From contig JBFWWU010000010.1 of NCBI GenBank assembly GCA_050246015.1, positions 62,001 to 126,000 of the forward strand: DNA of 64,000 nt, given 5' to 3'. The DNA comes from JTS-AC122 sp050246015. GTDB taxonomy: Bacteria > Planctomycetota > Phycisphaerae > Phycisphaerales > UBA1924. This document shows positions 26,631 through 34,559 of the stretch, piece after piece; position 1 is the stretch's first letter, and each line of letters begins with the position of its first letter. The notes under the pieces were generated by a model that saw only the letters and a list, made by a program, of their open reading frames with translations, did no database searches and had not been told where the DNA came from. Both the position numbers and the translations under genes were made by a program.

Positions 26631-26879
26631 ATGAAACCGAAGATTGCCGGGCAAAGAGTGTGGCGCAGCGCGGTCTGCCTGGCCGGAGTGGTCGCGATCT
26701 CAAGCACCCTCGGGTGCTATCAGCGAACCATCGCGGCCCGTGGCATCGGCGCGTCGTCTTACGAAATCAGCGAGCCGTACCAGGAGTCCGGGCAACTCGA
26801 TGAATGGATCTTCGGGCCGACCCCCGGCAGCCGGAAGATCACCCCCATGACGCGCAACAACACCCGCCTGGACCGGTAA
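26631..26879 (+). CDS. small lipoprotein, function unknown
   Basis: 82 residues: MKPKIAGQRVWRSAVCLAGVVAISSTLGC is a signal peptide ending in lipobox T-L-G-C (Cys29). The 53-residue mature part (YEISEPYQESGQLDEWIFGP...) is polar with no known domain. GGAG 8 nt before the ATG fixes the start. It lies 57 nt upstream of nuoB on the same strand. Confidence 0.65.
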   Translation: MKPKIAGQRVWRSAVCLAGVVAISSTLGCYQRTIAARGIGASSYEISEPYQESGQLDEWIFGPTPGSRKITPMTRNNTRLDR

Positions 26880-26936
26880 CTCAACAACCGAAAACAACTG
26901 GCGTGCGACGAACCCGCACGACGAAAGACTGTACCA

Positions 26937-27506
26937 ATGGGCATCGAAGCCGCACTCCCTGTCGAAGGTGTTCTGACCACCCAGTTGCGACGGGTTATGA
27001 ACTGGGCCCGTCGATCAAGCCTCTGGCCCATGCCGTTCGCGACCGCGTGCTGCGGCATCGAACTCATGGCCACCGCGTGCTCCCGCTACGACGTCGCCCG
27101 CTTCGGCTCCGAGGCCATGCGATTCTCTCCCCGACAGGCCGATCTCATGATCGTCGCCGGACGCGTCTCCATCAAGACCATGCCCGTGCTCCAACGCATC
27201 TACCAGCAGATGACCGAGCCCAAGTGGGTCATCTCCATGGGCGCCTGCGCCAGCACCGGCGGTGTCTTCGACACCTACGCCGTCGTCCAGGGGATCGATC
27301 AGTTCATCCCCGTTGACGTCTACGTCCCCGGCTGCCCCCCAAGGCCCGAGCAGTTGATCGAAGGCATCATGGCGATCCAGCGCCATATCGACCAGGAGGG
27401 GATGCCCCCGATGAGCGGCGGCAAGCGCGCCCCCCTCGGCCTGGCCATCGCCCCCAGCCACGCCGTCCGAAGCCAGCCCGTCGGGCTGTCGGTCGGGTTG
27501 AACTGA
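26937..27506 (+). CDS. nuoB: NADH-quinone oxidoreductase subunit B (stand-alone)
   Basis: 189 residues of normal NuoB length. The N2 [4Fe-4S] ligands are all present: tandem Cys38-Cys39 in TACCGIEL, Cys104 in SMGACASTGG and Cys133 in VPGCPPRPEQL. Conserved FGSEAMRFSPRQADLMIVAGRV matches the quinone-site subunit. In the complex it passes electrons from N2 to quinone with NuoD. No nuoA, nuoC or nuoD is adjacent: upstream is a small lipoprotein and downstream an AT-rich promoter region and an HTH gene. The complex I genes are therefore dispersed, or this is a paralogue. Start ATG is the family start; no strong ribosome-binding site. Confidence 0.93.
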   Translation: MGIEAALPVEGVLTTQLRRVMNWARRSSLWPMPFATACCGIELMATACSRYDVARFGSEAMRFSPRQADLMIVAGRVSIKTMPVLQRIYQQMTEPKWVISMGACASTGGVFDTYAVVQGIDQFIPVDVYVPGCPPRPEQLIEGIMAIQRHIDQEGMPPMSGGKRAPLGLAIAPSHAVRSQPVGLSVGLN

Positions 27507-27583
27507 CGCCCAGCATCGCTCTCAGGCCCGGCGGCCCAGGTGGCTCGCGGTCCCCACAGGGTCTGCGTTTGAGCAATATGCAC

Positions 27584-27611
27584 TTGACGCATATCACATC
27601 TGTGATATACT
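27584..27611 (+). promoter_or_regulatory. strong promoter with palindromic operator
   Basis: TTGACG (27584-27589), 16 nt, TATACT (27606-27611). A perfect palindrome ATATCACA-TC-TGTGATAT (27591-27608) fills the spacer and overlaps the -10. This is a classic autoregulatory arrangement and is clearly AT-richer than the surroundings. The likely ligand is the HTH protein encoded at 28007. Confidence 0.75.
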
Positions 27612-28006
27612 GAAGGAAGTGGTCCTCTGCCGGACTAACCTAGGGATGTGCAGGTGGATTCCCGCATGGCAGGCGTGCTGAAGAGCGCGAGCGGTCACAT
27701 GAACCTTCATGGAACGCGAAGATTCCACCTTGTGATGCATAACTCATCCGGCTTCGTGTCGGAAGGAGGAGTAAATGCGTCTCAAGGTAACACTCAGCCG
27801 AACGGTCGTTTAATGGCTCGTGGACAATCCAAGCGCCCGCGCGTCTTTCTGGATGAAACTGAACATCTGCACCGCGGATGAACTGGCGTTGCTCCGCGAA
27901 ACGCGCACGACCCCGCGTTTCGGTACATGCTCCGTGCGTTTGTGTTCGGGCATTGGCGGGCGCTGCTGGAATGGAATCACACCGCCGGAAGGATCAAGGT
28001 ACTGCG
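27612..28006 (+). other. leader region between operator and HTH gene, no secure gene
   Basis: A transcript starting near 27618 would carry about 390 nt before the HTH gene. Small frames exist: an 11-codon one after GGAGGAGTAA at 27776, and a 52-codon one at 27927-28085 with the plausible segment MLRAFVFGHWRALLEWNHTAG. None matches a known toxin. The region may hold a decayed partner gene, an unrecognised small protein or a leader RNA. Codon composition is less GC-rich than neighbouring genes. Confidence 0.4.
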
Positions 28007-28492
28007 ATGCGATCTGCTTCGAGACGACCCCGAACAACCACGCGAGCCACGGCGCCCGCCAAGGCCGCCGCGCCCCGCGGCCTGAAGCATTCGAGCCGAG
28101 GCGATCTGCCATACTCCGTGCTGTCCGTCGACGGCGATCGTGTATATGTGCTCGTGCCCGTGCGAGACTTCCGCAAGGCGTTTCCGAAGCATGCTCTCGA
28201 AGAAACGACGGTGCCAGCCCTGTTTTCCCCCGACGAGATCAACGATGCGGTGAAACAACTCGACGATCCGAACGCTCAGTGGATTGACTCTGATGACGCC
28301 AAGGCAATGCTCGCCGCGGCCGACTTGGTCAAGGCGCGCAAGGCTCGCGGCTTGACACAGAAGCAGTTGGGTGACCTGATCGGCGTCCCGCAGTCGCAGA
28401 TCTCGCGGATCGAACGGAACCCAGATCGCACAACCGTTCGCACCATAAAGAAGATCGCCAAGGCGCTCAGGCTTGATGCACCGATGCCGTAG
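28007..28492 (+). CDS. XRE-type helix-turn-helix protein, antitoxin-like
   Basis: 161 residues. Residues 1-32 are Arg/Thr/Ala-rich. Residues 33-105 form a small domain (LPYSVLSVDGDRVYVLVPVRDFRKAF...WIDSDDAKAML). Residues 107-155 are a clear XRE helix-turn-helix, KARGLTQKQLGDLIGVPQSQISRIERN, with the recognition helix SQISRIER. The layout resembles HigA-type or RES/RelE-partner antitoxins with an N-terminal partner-binding part. The upstream operator/promoter at 27584-27611 suits autorepression. No toxin gene could be identified on either side, so an orphan regulator is equally possible. The ATG at 28007 follows a weak AAGGAT; the upstream frame was rejected for odd composition. Confidence 0.72.
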   Translation: MRSASRRPRTTTRATAPAKAAAPRGLKHSSRGDLPYSVLSVDGDRVYVLVPVRDFRKAFPKHALEETTVPALFSPDEINDAVKQLDDPNAQWIDSDDAKAMLAAADLVKARKARGLTQKQLGDLIGVPQSQISRIERNPDRTTVRTIKKIAKALRLDAPMP

Positions 28493-28568
28493 CCGTGCGA
28501 AGCGTCCCAAGGCCCCACAACCGGATTCGCACAGGGCGCGTTCTACACGCTGTGATTCGCCGGCAACC

Positions 28569-28597
28569 TTGCGGCGCGACGCCGCCAGTGGTACCGT
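28569..28597 (+). promoter_or_regulatory. promoter TTGCGG-17-TACCGT for the GNAT gene
   Basis: TTGCGG (28569-28574), 17 nt, TACCGT (28592-28597), then 8 nt to the ATG at 28606. No Shine-Dalgarno, so the transcript is probably leaderless. Confidence 0.5.
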
Positions 28598-28605
28598 CTC
28601 GAACC

Positions 28606-29166
28606 ATGAACATTCTTTCGCCTCACATCCGCGGCGTGTGCGAGGCCGACTTCGCTTTGATCGCCGCCCTCACCAACCGCTACATCGCCCGCACCGCCAT
28701 TCACTTCGGGTACGAGCCGGTCACGCCCGACGAACTCGCCGCGAGTTGGACCAAGCACGCTCACCACTTTCCCTTCCTCGTCGCCGAGATCCAGGCCCCG
28801 GGGTCCCCCCCTCGATTCGCCGGCTACGCCAAGGCCGGCACATGGCGCGAACGCGCCGCCTACCAGTGGACCGCCGAAGTCGGCATCTACGTCGAAGATG
28901 ACTTCCACCGCGCGGGCGTCGGCCGCGCCCTCTACGCCCGGCTGCTCGAAGAACTCACCCGGCGCGGTTTCCACAGCGCCATCGGCGGCGTCACCTTGCC
29001 CAACGCCCCTTCCGTCCGGCTCCACGAATCGCTCGGCTTCGTTCACGTCGGCACCGTCCGCCAGGCCGGTTGGAAACACGGCGCGTGGCACGACGTCGCC
29101 TTCTACCAGATCCTCCTGCGCGACGCGCACCACCGAGTCACCCCCGCCGGCCCGACCACCCCCTGA
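28606..29166 (+). CDS. GNAT N-acetyltransferase, phosphinothricin-acetyltransferase-like
   Basis: 186 residues. VGIYVEDDFHRAGVGRALYARLLEELTRRGFHSAIGGVTLPNAPSVRLHESLGFVHVGTVRQAGWKHGAWHDVAFYQ carries the acetyl-CoA loop (R-A-G-V-G-R-A) and the GVTLPNxxSVRLHxxLGF / VGxxxxxGxKxGxWxDVxxxQ pattern of the PAT/YncA group, which acetylates small amines such as phosphinothricin or methionine sulfone. The start is fixed by the family N-terminus and the promoter 9 nt upstream; the longer frame was rejected. It is convergent with argF, 7 nt apart. Confidence 0.88.
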   Translation: MNILSPHIRGVCEADFALIAALTNRYIARTAIHFGYEPVTPDELAASWTKHAHHFPFLVAEIQAPGSPPRFAGYAKAGTWRERAAYQWTAEVGIYVEDDFHRAGVGRALYARLLEELTRRGFHSAIGGVTLPNAPSVRLHESLGFVHVGTVRQAGWKHGAWHDVAFYQILLRDAHHRVTPAGPTTP

Positions 29167-29173
29167 TGCCACT

Positions 29174-30103
29174 TCATCCCAGCAGTTCCGCCAGCAATCC
29201 CATCTGCGCGTCCAGCCGGTTGTGCGCCTGACGGAACACCCGCGACCGCGGGCCGTCGATCGCCTCCGCCGAGATCTCCACGCCCCGGCTCGCCGGCAGG
29301 CAATGCAGCACGATCGCGTGCGCCGGCGCTTGCTCCATCAGTTCCATGTTCACCTGGTACTTCGCGAACACCCGCAGCCGCTGCGCCCGCTCGTTCTCCT
29401 GCCCCATCGAGACGAACGTGTCGCAGTACACCGCGTCCGCGTGCAGCACCGCTTCCACCGGATCCGTGCACGCCAGGAATCGCGGGCCCGCCAGCCCCGG
29501 CACGCTCCGCCTCACCTCCGAGATCCACCCCTCATCCAGTTCATACCCCGGCGGTGAACAAATCGCGAAGTTCATCCCCAACTTCCCGCAGATCACCGCT
29601 AACGAGCGCGCCACGTTGTTCCCGTCCCCGACAAACGCGAGCGTGCGACCGCCCCCGCGGCTCAGCCCCGCCGGGTCCCCGGGGCAGAACTCGTCGATCA
29701 TCGTCAGCACGTCCGCCAGCGCCTGCGCCGGGTGAGACTGATCGCTCAGCCCGTTGATCACCGGCACCCGGCTCACCGCCGCCATCCGCTCCAGCGTCGC
29801 ATGCGACATCACCCGCGCCATGATCGCATCCACCATCCCGTCCAGCACCCGGGCGATGTCCTCCGGCGTCTCCCGCGTCCCCATCCCCACCTCCGACTGC
29901 GCCAGCGAGATCGCCGAGCCCCCCAGCCGCCGCGCCGCCTGCTCGAAACTCACCCGCGTGCGCAGGCTCGGCTTCTCGAACAGGCACGCCAGCGTCTTGC
30001 CCTGCATCACCCGCTCCGGATTCGATCGCAGCCGGATCGCGCGATGCAGGATCGCCAGTAACTGCTCCGGCGGGGTCGCAAGTATGGAGAGAAAGTGCTT
30101 CAC
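29174..30103 (-). CDS. argF: ornithine carbamoyltransferase
   Basis: 309 residues. Carbamoyl-phosphate loop FEKPSLRTRVSFE (S46-R50, SxRTR), HPAQALADVL (HPxQ motif), ornithine loop DTFVSMGQE, and the catalytic LHCLPASRGVEI. It converts ornithine and carbamoyl phosphate to citrulline. The GTG start at 30103 begins at the family N-terminus (KHFLSI); upstream open frame residues overlap the end of argJ. It lies 37 nt downstream of argJ on the same strand, forming an argJ-argF pair. N-acetyl- or N-succinyl-ornithine transferase is the main alternative; the DxxxSMG loop fits ornithine. Confidence 0.92.
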   Translation of the reverse strand: MKHFLSILATPPEQLLAILHRAIRLRSNPERVMQGKTLACLFEKPSLRTRVSFEQAARRLGGSAISLAQSEVGMGTRETPEDIARVLDGMVDAIMARVMSHATLERMAAVSRVPVINGLSDQSHPAQALADVLTMIDEFCPGDPAGLSRGGGRTLAFVGDGNNVARSLAVICGKLGMNFAICSPPGYELDEGWISEVRRSVPGLAGPRFLACTDPVEAVLHADAVYCDTFVSMGQENERAQRLRVFAKYQVNMELMEQAPAHAIVLHCLPASRGVEISAEAIDGPRSRVFRQAHNRLDAQMGLLAELLG

Positions 30104-30140
30104 GGTGTACTCACGGTTCGTCGAACTTCTCAGGCCCGGA

Positions 30141-31457
30141 TCACGTCGTGTAGTCCGCGTTGATCGACACGTATTGCTTGGACAGGTCACAGCCCATCAT
30201 CCACGACGACGCGTCCCCGTGTCCCACCGTCAGTTCCATCTGCACGCTCGCCGCCCCCATCGCCGCCTTCAGCGCCGGGTCGTCCCGACTCACCGCCGTC
30301 GGCGTCCCGTGATGAAACACCCGGATCCCGCCGATGCTCAGGCTGCAATCCGAGACATGCAGCGGCACCCCCGCGTTCCCCGCCGCCGTCACGATCCGTC
30401 CCCAGTTCGGATCCTTCCCGTGCACCGCGCACTTCACCAGCGGCGAATCGACCACCGCCCGCGCGATCCGCTCCGCGTCCGCCGTCGAATGCGCCCCGCG
30501 AACCTCCACCCGGAACACCCGCGTCGCCCCTTCCCCGTCCCGAACGATCTGCTCCGCCAGGTCCCGGCAGATCGCCGACAGCGCCGCCTTGAACCCGTGA
30601 TACTCCGGCGTCCCCTCCCGGATCGCTCGCGCCGGCGCCGCTCCACTGGCAATCGCGAGCACCGTGTCGCTGCACGACGGGTGCGCATCCACGCTGATCC
30701 GCTCGAATGAGTCGTGGCACGCCCCCTCCAGCGCGTGCTGCAGCGCCAGCCCCGATATCCCGGCGTCCGTCGTGATGAAGCCCAGCATCGTCGCATGCGG
30801 CACCGCCGCCCCCGCCGAGTCCAGCACCGGCGCGATCATCCCTGATCCCTTCGCGATCGCACCAATGTGCACCACGTGCCCGCCGATCTCCACCTCCCGG
30901 TGCGCCGTCTTGGGCACCAGATCCGTCGTCATGATCGCTCCCGCCGCGTCGGCGTCCGCGCTCTCCCCTCGCGCCAGGTTCTTCACCAGCGCTGGGATCG
31001 CCGCCTTGATCTTCTCCACCGGGATCCGATGCCCGATCACCCCGGTGGACGACGGGATCACCTCTTCGCGCGTACACCCAAGTTCGCCAGCCACGCTCTG
31101 CATGCACGCCCGCGCATCCTCCACGCCCGCCGCCCCCGTCGCCGCGTTCGCCGCGCCCGCGTTGATCAGTATCGCCCGCCAAGGCCGCGTCCCCGGCGTC
31201 GGCGAAACCGCTTCCCGGCCGCCCGCGATCGCGCCCCCGTACATCGCCCGCCGCCACGCCCGCCCGATCTCGATCGGCGCGCCCACCACCGCGCACCGCG
31301 TGAACACCGCCGCCGAACTGTGCCGCGGCTCCACCAGGTGCGAGCCCGCCGCGTCCCCGCTTTCGCACACGATCAGCGTGAGGTCGGGTTTGCCGGACTT
31401 CTTCAGCCCCGCCGTCGTCGCGGCGGCTCGGAATCCCATCGGACGAGTGATCGACAC
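30141..31457 (-). CDS. argJ: bifunctional glutamate N-acetyltransferase / amino-acid acetyltransferase
   Basis: 438 residues of a heterotetramer-forming Ntn-type enzyme. GFRAAATTAGLKKSGKPDL, NAGAANAATGAAG, PSSTGVIG and KGSGMIAP match ArgJ. The autocleavage nucleophile is Thr223 in HATMLGFITTDA, and the C-terminal CAVHGKDPNWGRIVTAAGNAG and tail ...SINADYTT are standard. It recycles acetyl groups from N-acetylornithine to glutamate. Between MIAP and ATML there are about 11 extra residues (VLDSAGAAVPH) where most ArgJs have NM. The GTG start at 31457 is chosen because AAGGAGAG is 6 nt upstream; the frame is open much further. It is the first gene of the pair with argF. Confidence 0.92.
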   Translation of the reverse strand: MSITRPMGFRAAATTAGLKKSGKPDLTLIVCESGDAAGSHLVEPRHSSAAVFTRCAVVGAPIEIGRAWRRAMYGGAIAGGREAVSPTPGTRPWRAILINAGAANAATGAAGVEDARACMQSVAGELGCTREEVIPSSTGVIGHRIPVEKIKAAIPALVKNLARGESADADAAGAIMTTDLVPKTAHREVEIGGHVVHIGAIAKGSGMIAPVLDSAGAAVPHATMLGFITTDAGISGLALQHALEGACHDSFERISVDAHPSCSDTVLAIASGAAPARAIREGTPEYHGFKAALSAICRDLAEQIVRDGEGATRVFRVEVRGAHSTADAERIARAVVDSPLVKCAVHGKDPNWGRIVTAAGNAGVPLHVSDCSLSIGGIRVFHHGTPTAVSRDDPALKAAMGAASVQMELTVGHGDASSWMMGCDLSKQYVSINADYTT

Positions 31458-31582
31458 GTCGTTGCTCTCCTTCTCTGTGCCTGATGTCCAAATCGCGAAC
31501 CACCAGCGTAGTCCAGTTCGACCACTCGTGATGTCTGTGGCGTCCACCCGGATGTAGTCCACATTCGTGGCACATGTCTTCG

Positions 31583-31692
31583 CCCCGGCAGGGTCGCCGG
31601 GGTGTAGCCACGAGTGGAGCGAGTCCGCGAGCGCAACTCGTGGTGAACTCGGCCCGCCGGCCGGCTCCTCCTGTTCGCCCCGGCGGGGCGAA
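31583..31692. other. cluster of three hairpins in a 331-nt intergenic region upstream of argJ
   Basis: CCCCGGC-N6-GCCGGGG (31583-31602), CCACGAGT-N20-ACTCGTGG (31608-31643) and TTCGCCCC-GGC-GGGGCGAA (31674-31692) lie between the methyltransferase stop (31789) and the argJ start (31457), read on the reverse strand. They may terminate the methyltransferase transcript or form an argJ leader. No T-tract, T-box or known riboswitch core seen. The rest of 31458-31788 holds no gene. Confidence 0.45.
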
Positions 31693-31788
31693 GGAACGGG
31701 TGGATGCGTCCGCACGCAGAGCGCACCCCCTCCCCCTCCGGGACGATCATGGACTACACCGTCCCGCCGCGCGACCCCCCGCCCTTCT

Positions 31789-32742
31789 CTATCCCACGCG
31801 CCGGATCAGCCCCAGCCCGTAGTTCATCGGCGACAGGTACATGTCCAACTTTTCGTACGTGCCCACCGCCTTCGCGTTCAGGTTGTCCAGCACGTGCCGC
31901 GCCCCCGGCCAACTGCAATACTCCGGAAACGTATCGTGCAGCAGCACGAATCCGCCTGTATTCAGCACCGGCTCCGTCGCCCAGAAATCGTGCCAGGAAC
32001 CCAGCACCCCGTGGTCGGCGTCCAGAAACGCGAACTGCGCGCCCCCCGCCGAACGCAACTCTTCATGCGCCGCCCGAACTTCAAACGACGAGTTCCCCGG
32101 GTGCAGCACCACGTGCTCGGCCAGCCCCGCGCGCGCGATGTTCCCCGCCACGAACTCCAGCCGCCCACTCCGCATCTCCACCTCGCGCCACGGCCCCTTC
32201 TCGATCGGCCCCATGTCGTCGAACGAGTGCACCACCCCCCCGTCTCCGTTCTCTCTCAGCGCGGCCGCGATCCACAGCGTGCTCACACCCACAAACGTCC
32301 CCGTCTCGATCACAACACGCGGGCGGATGTTGCGCACCAGTCCATGCAGCAGCAACCCCGCCTCCGGCGACAGCGACGCCGGAAACGAGATCGGCTCCGC
32401 GTACAGTCCCTTCAGCGCCTGCAACCACCGGCACGTCGGATTATCCAGATACGCCGGGAACGCCCACTTCGTCGGATGTGCCGACACGTGCATCGACGGG
32501 AAGTACTCCAGCCGATCGCGCGACACCGCCCCTTTCGACGCCGGCACGAACGGATCCGGCGGCACCCGCGGGTAGTCCTTCGTTCCCGGAATGTTCCCGC
32601 GCGCCGGCACGACGCACACCGCCCCGTCGGGCGTCCTCAGCATCGACGCCGAGGCGGGAACGCCCAGCCGCGGCACCGCGATGTGCACCGCGCCGTCGTT
32701 CGAACTGGTCTGGCTCTCGTTCATCGTTGAAAGTTGATCCAT
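31789..32742 (-). CDS. class I SAM-dependent methyltransferase
   Basis: 317 residues. RPRVVIETGTFVGVSTLWIAAAL is the SAM-binding motif I (E-T-G-T-x-x-G), FLDADHG is the acidic motif with DADH, and GGFVLLHDTFPEY resembles the O-methyltransferase/Methyltransf_24 class used on sugars or antibiotics. The N-terminal 110 residues (VPRLGVPASASMLRTPDGAVCVVPARG) are beta-rich and not recognised. ATG 32742 or 32724 are possible starts; neither has a strong ribosome-binding site. Neighbours give no pathway. Confidence 0.78.
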   Translation of the reverse strand: MDQLSTMNESQTSSNDGAVHIAVPRLGVPASASMLRTPDGAVCVVPARGNIPGTKDYPRVPPDPFVPASKGAVSRDRLEYFPSMHVSAHPTKWAFPAYLDNPTCRWLQALKGLYAEPISFPASLSPEAGLLLHGLVRNIRPRVVIETGTFVGVSTLWIAAALRENGDGGVVHSFDDMGPIEKGPWREVEMRSGRLEFVAGNIARAGLAEHVVLHPGNSSFEVRAAHEELRSAGGAQFAFLDADHGVLGSWHDFWATEPVLNTGGFVLLHDTFPEYCSWPGARHVLDNLNAKAVGTYEKLDMYLSPMNYGLGLIRRVG

Positions 32743-32887
32743 GTCCGGGTTACGCGCGGGCTTCCCCGGGGTCAGCCAAACCAAACGTCGCGCGAACCTC
32801 GACCGGGCGGGTAGGGAGGGGTGGGGGGGCGGAGTGAGGGCGTTTCGGCTCTGACGAGCGTTGGGCGCGGAGCCGAGCATCATATTA

Positions 32888-33343
32888 TTAGTCGAGCGGA
32901 TGCGTCGCGACGCCCCGGAGTTGCTTCAAACGACCGCGCACCCGAGAAATCAAACGGTCTTCCTGCCGCCCATCCCCGAAGTGCCCGACGCGCGCCGTGA
33001 GTTGAACATCAACGGCCTCGTCCGCCGCCCCTATTCGCCGCGCCATCAGCCACGCCGGTTCATCACGTACCGTTCGGAGTATGTACGCGCGTTCAGCCTC
33101 GCTCTCCACCTCAATCGCCAGCACCGCCATCTCGCACTCTGACGCGCCGACATCCACCGCCGCATCGAGATCATTCCAATCCGCCACGACTTCCCCCCGG
33201 CTGCCTTGAGTGCGCACAAACTCGGGCACCGACCCCGACGACGAGCAGCACTGCATGAATACCGCCAGCGCGCCAGCCGTCGCCGCCGCCCAAGCGCGTC
33301 GGGCGTACCCGGTCGTTCGTAATTTGATAGGAAAATGGAGCAT
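32888..33343 (-). CDS. probable lipoprotein, unknown function
   Basis: 151 residues. MLHFPIKLRTTGYARRAWAAATAGALAVFMQCCSSSGS is a signal-like N-terminus with Cys at about 32-33 (F-M-Q-C, an imperfect lipobox). The mature part has ALAIEVESEAERAYILRTVRDEPAWLMARRIGAADEAVDVQLTARVG, an alpha/beta mix I do not recognise. A reverse-strand TATTCT lies 19 nt before the start. The ATG overlaps, on the other strand, an alternative upstream ATG of the phoH frame, which supports a later phoH start. Confidence 0.5.
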   Translation of the reverse strand: MLHFPIKLRTTGYARRAWAAATAGALAVFMQCCSSSGSVPEFVRTQGSRGEVVADWNDLDAAVDVGASECEMAVLAIEVESEAERAYILRTVRDEPAWLMARRIGAADEAVDVQLTARVGHFGDGRQEDRLISRVRGRLKQLRGVATHPLD

Positions 33344-33440
33344 GTATCGCCGCGGGACGAATAGAATACCGGCTCGCAGGGCCGGGCGATTGGCGCTGCG
33401 CAGAATCGTCGCGCCCCACTACACGGGAGTCCCAACGCAC

Positions 33441-34559
33441 GTGGAAGCAATGGTGAAAGTTCCGCAGGGCGCCGAGCGAGTCACCATGCTCGGCCTCGGA
33501 GATCGGAACCTGAAGATCATTCGAGAAGCCCTCGGCGTTCGCGTTACCGCGCGCGAGTCCAGCGTCATCGTTTCCGGCCCCACCGACAGCGTCCAGGCCG
33601 CTCGCGACGTGCTCCACCGCCTCTCAGAAGCCGCTTCGCGCCAGGTCCACTTCAGCCGCCAGCAGGTCCTGGACCTCATCGGTCGCGCCATGAACGCCGC
33701 TCGCCTCCCCAGCGGATCGCTCGAAGCCGACCTCGGCCCCGACCCCGCCTGGGACGACCAACTCGATGTCTACTCCGACGGCCGCCCCATCTCCGCCAAG
33801 ACCCCCAATCAGCAGTTGTACCTCGACGCCATCCGCGACCATGACCTGGTCTTCGGCATCGGGCCCGCGGGCACCGGCAAGACCTACCTCGCCGTCGCCG
33901 CCGCCGTGCACATGCTCAAGGCCGACCGCGTGAAGAAAGTCATCCTCGTCCGGCCGGCGGTCGAAGCCGGTGAACGGCTCGGGTTCCTCCCCGGCGACCT
34001 CCAGGCCAAGGTCAACCCCTACCTCCGGCCTCTCCTGGACGCCCTCCACGACATGATGGATTTCTCCACCATCAAACGCTTCATGTTCAATGACGTCGTC
34101 GAGGTCGTCCCCCTCGCTTACATGCGCGGCCGAACGCTCAACCGCGCCGCCATCATCCTCGACGAGGCCCAGAACACCACCCGTGGCCAGATGCAGATGT
34201 TTCTCACCCGCATGGGCCACGGCTCCAAAATGATCGTCACCGGAGATACCACGCAGATCGACCTTCCGGACCCCACCCAGAGCGGCCTGATCGACGCGGC
34301 CCGCCGGCTCGCGCGCGTCCCCGGGATCGCTTTCGTCTCCATGTCGCAGGCCGATATCGTCCGCCATTCGCTCGTCCAGCGCATCGTCGAGGCCTACGGC
34401 TCGACCGCCGCGACCGCCCCCGATCGCGCAGATGCTGCGCCCGAGACCGCCCCGCCGACGGAAAACCTGGACCCGCCCTCCGCCGACGTCATCCCACGGG
34501 CCGAAAGCGACGATGCCATGACGCCCGAGAACGCGCGGGCCGTGAACCAGCCCACCTGA
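33441..34559 (+). CDS. phoH: PhoH-like ATPase
   Basis: About 372 residues. An N-terminal KH-like segment (LGLGDRNLKIIREALGVRVTARESSVIVSG), then the PhoH domain with Walker A GIGPAGTGKTY (residues about 141-151), VRPAVEAGERLGFLPGD, Walker B AAIILDEAQNTT and sensor KMIVTGDTTQIDLP. The last 50 residues are Pro/Ala-rich and unconserved. PhoH proteins are cytoplasmic P-loop NTPases linked to RNA metabolism. The frame is open to 33210; GTG 33441 (GGGAGT about 10 nt upstream) or ATG 33450 fit the family N-terminus. The stop overlaps the next start (TGATG). Confidence 0.88.
   Translation: MEAMVKVPQGAERVTMLGLGDRNLKIIREALGVRVTARESSVIVSGPTDSVQAARDVLHRLSEAASRQVHFSRQQVLDLIGRAMNAARLPSGSLEADLGPDPAWDDQLDVYSDGRPISAKTPNQQLYLDAIRDHDLVFGIGPAGTGKTYLAVAAAVHMLKADRVKKVILVRPAVEAGERLGFLPGDLQAKVNPYLRPLLDALHDMMDFSTIKRFMFNDVVEVVPLAYMRGRTLNRAAIILDEAQNTTRGQMQMFLTRMGHGSKMIVTGDTTQIDLPDPTQSGLIDAARRLARVPGIAFVSMSQADIVRHSLVQRIVEAYGSTAATAPDRADAAPETAPPTENLDPPSADVIPRAESDDAMTPENARAVNQPT

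Noticed and set aside
27648..27881. Small forward frame after the operator promoter
   Set aside because: No ribosome-binding site at its GTG, no family resemblance, odd composition; kept only as part of the leader region.
33210..33440. Longer PhoH start
   Set aside because: It would overlap the divergent lipoprotein gene and adds residues outside the PhoH family N-terminus.
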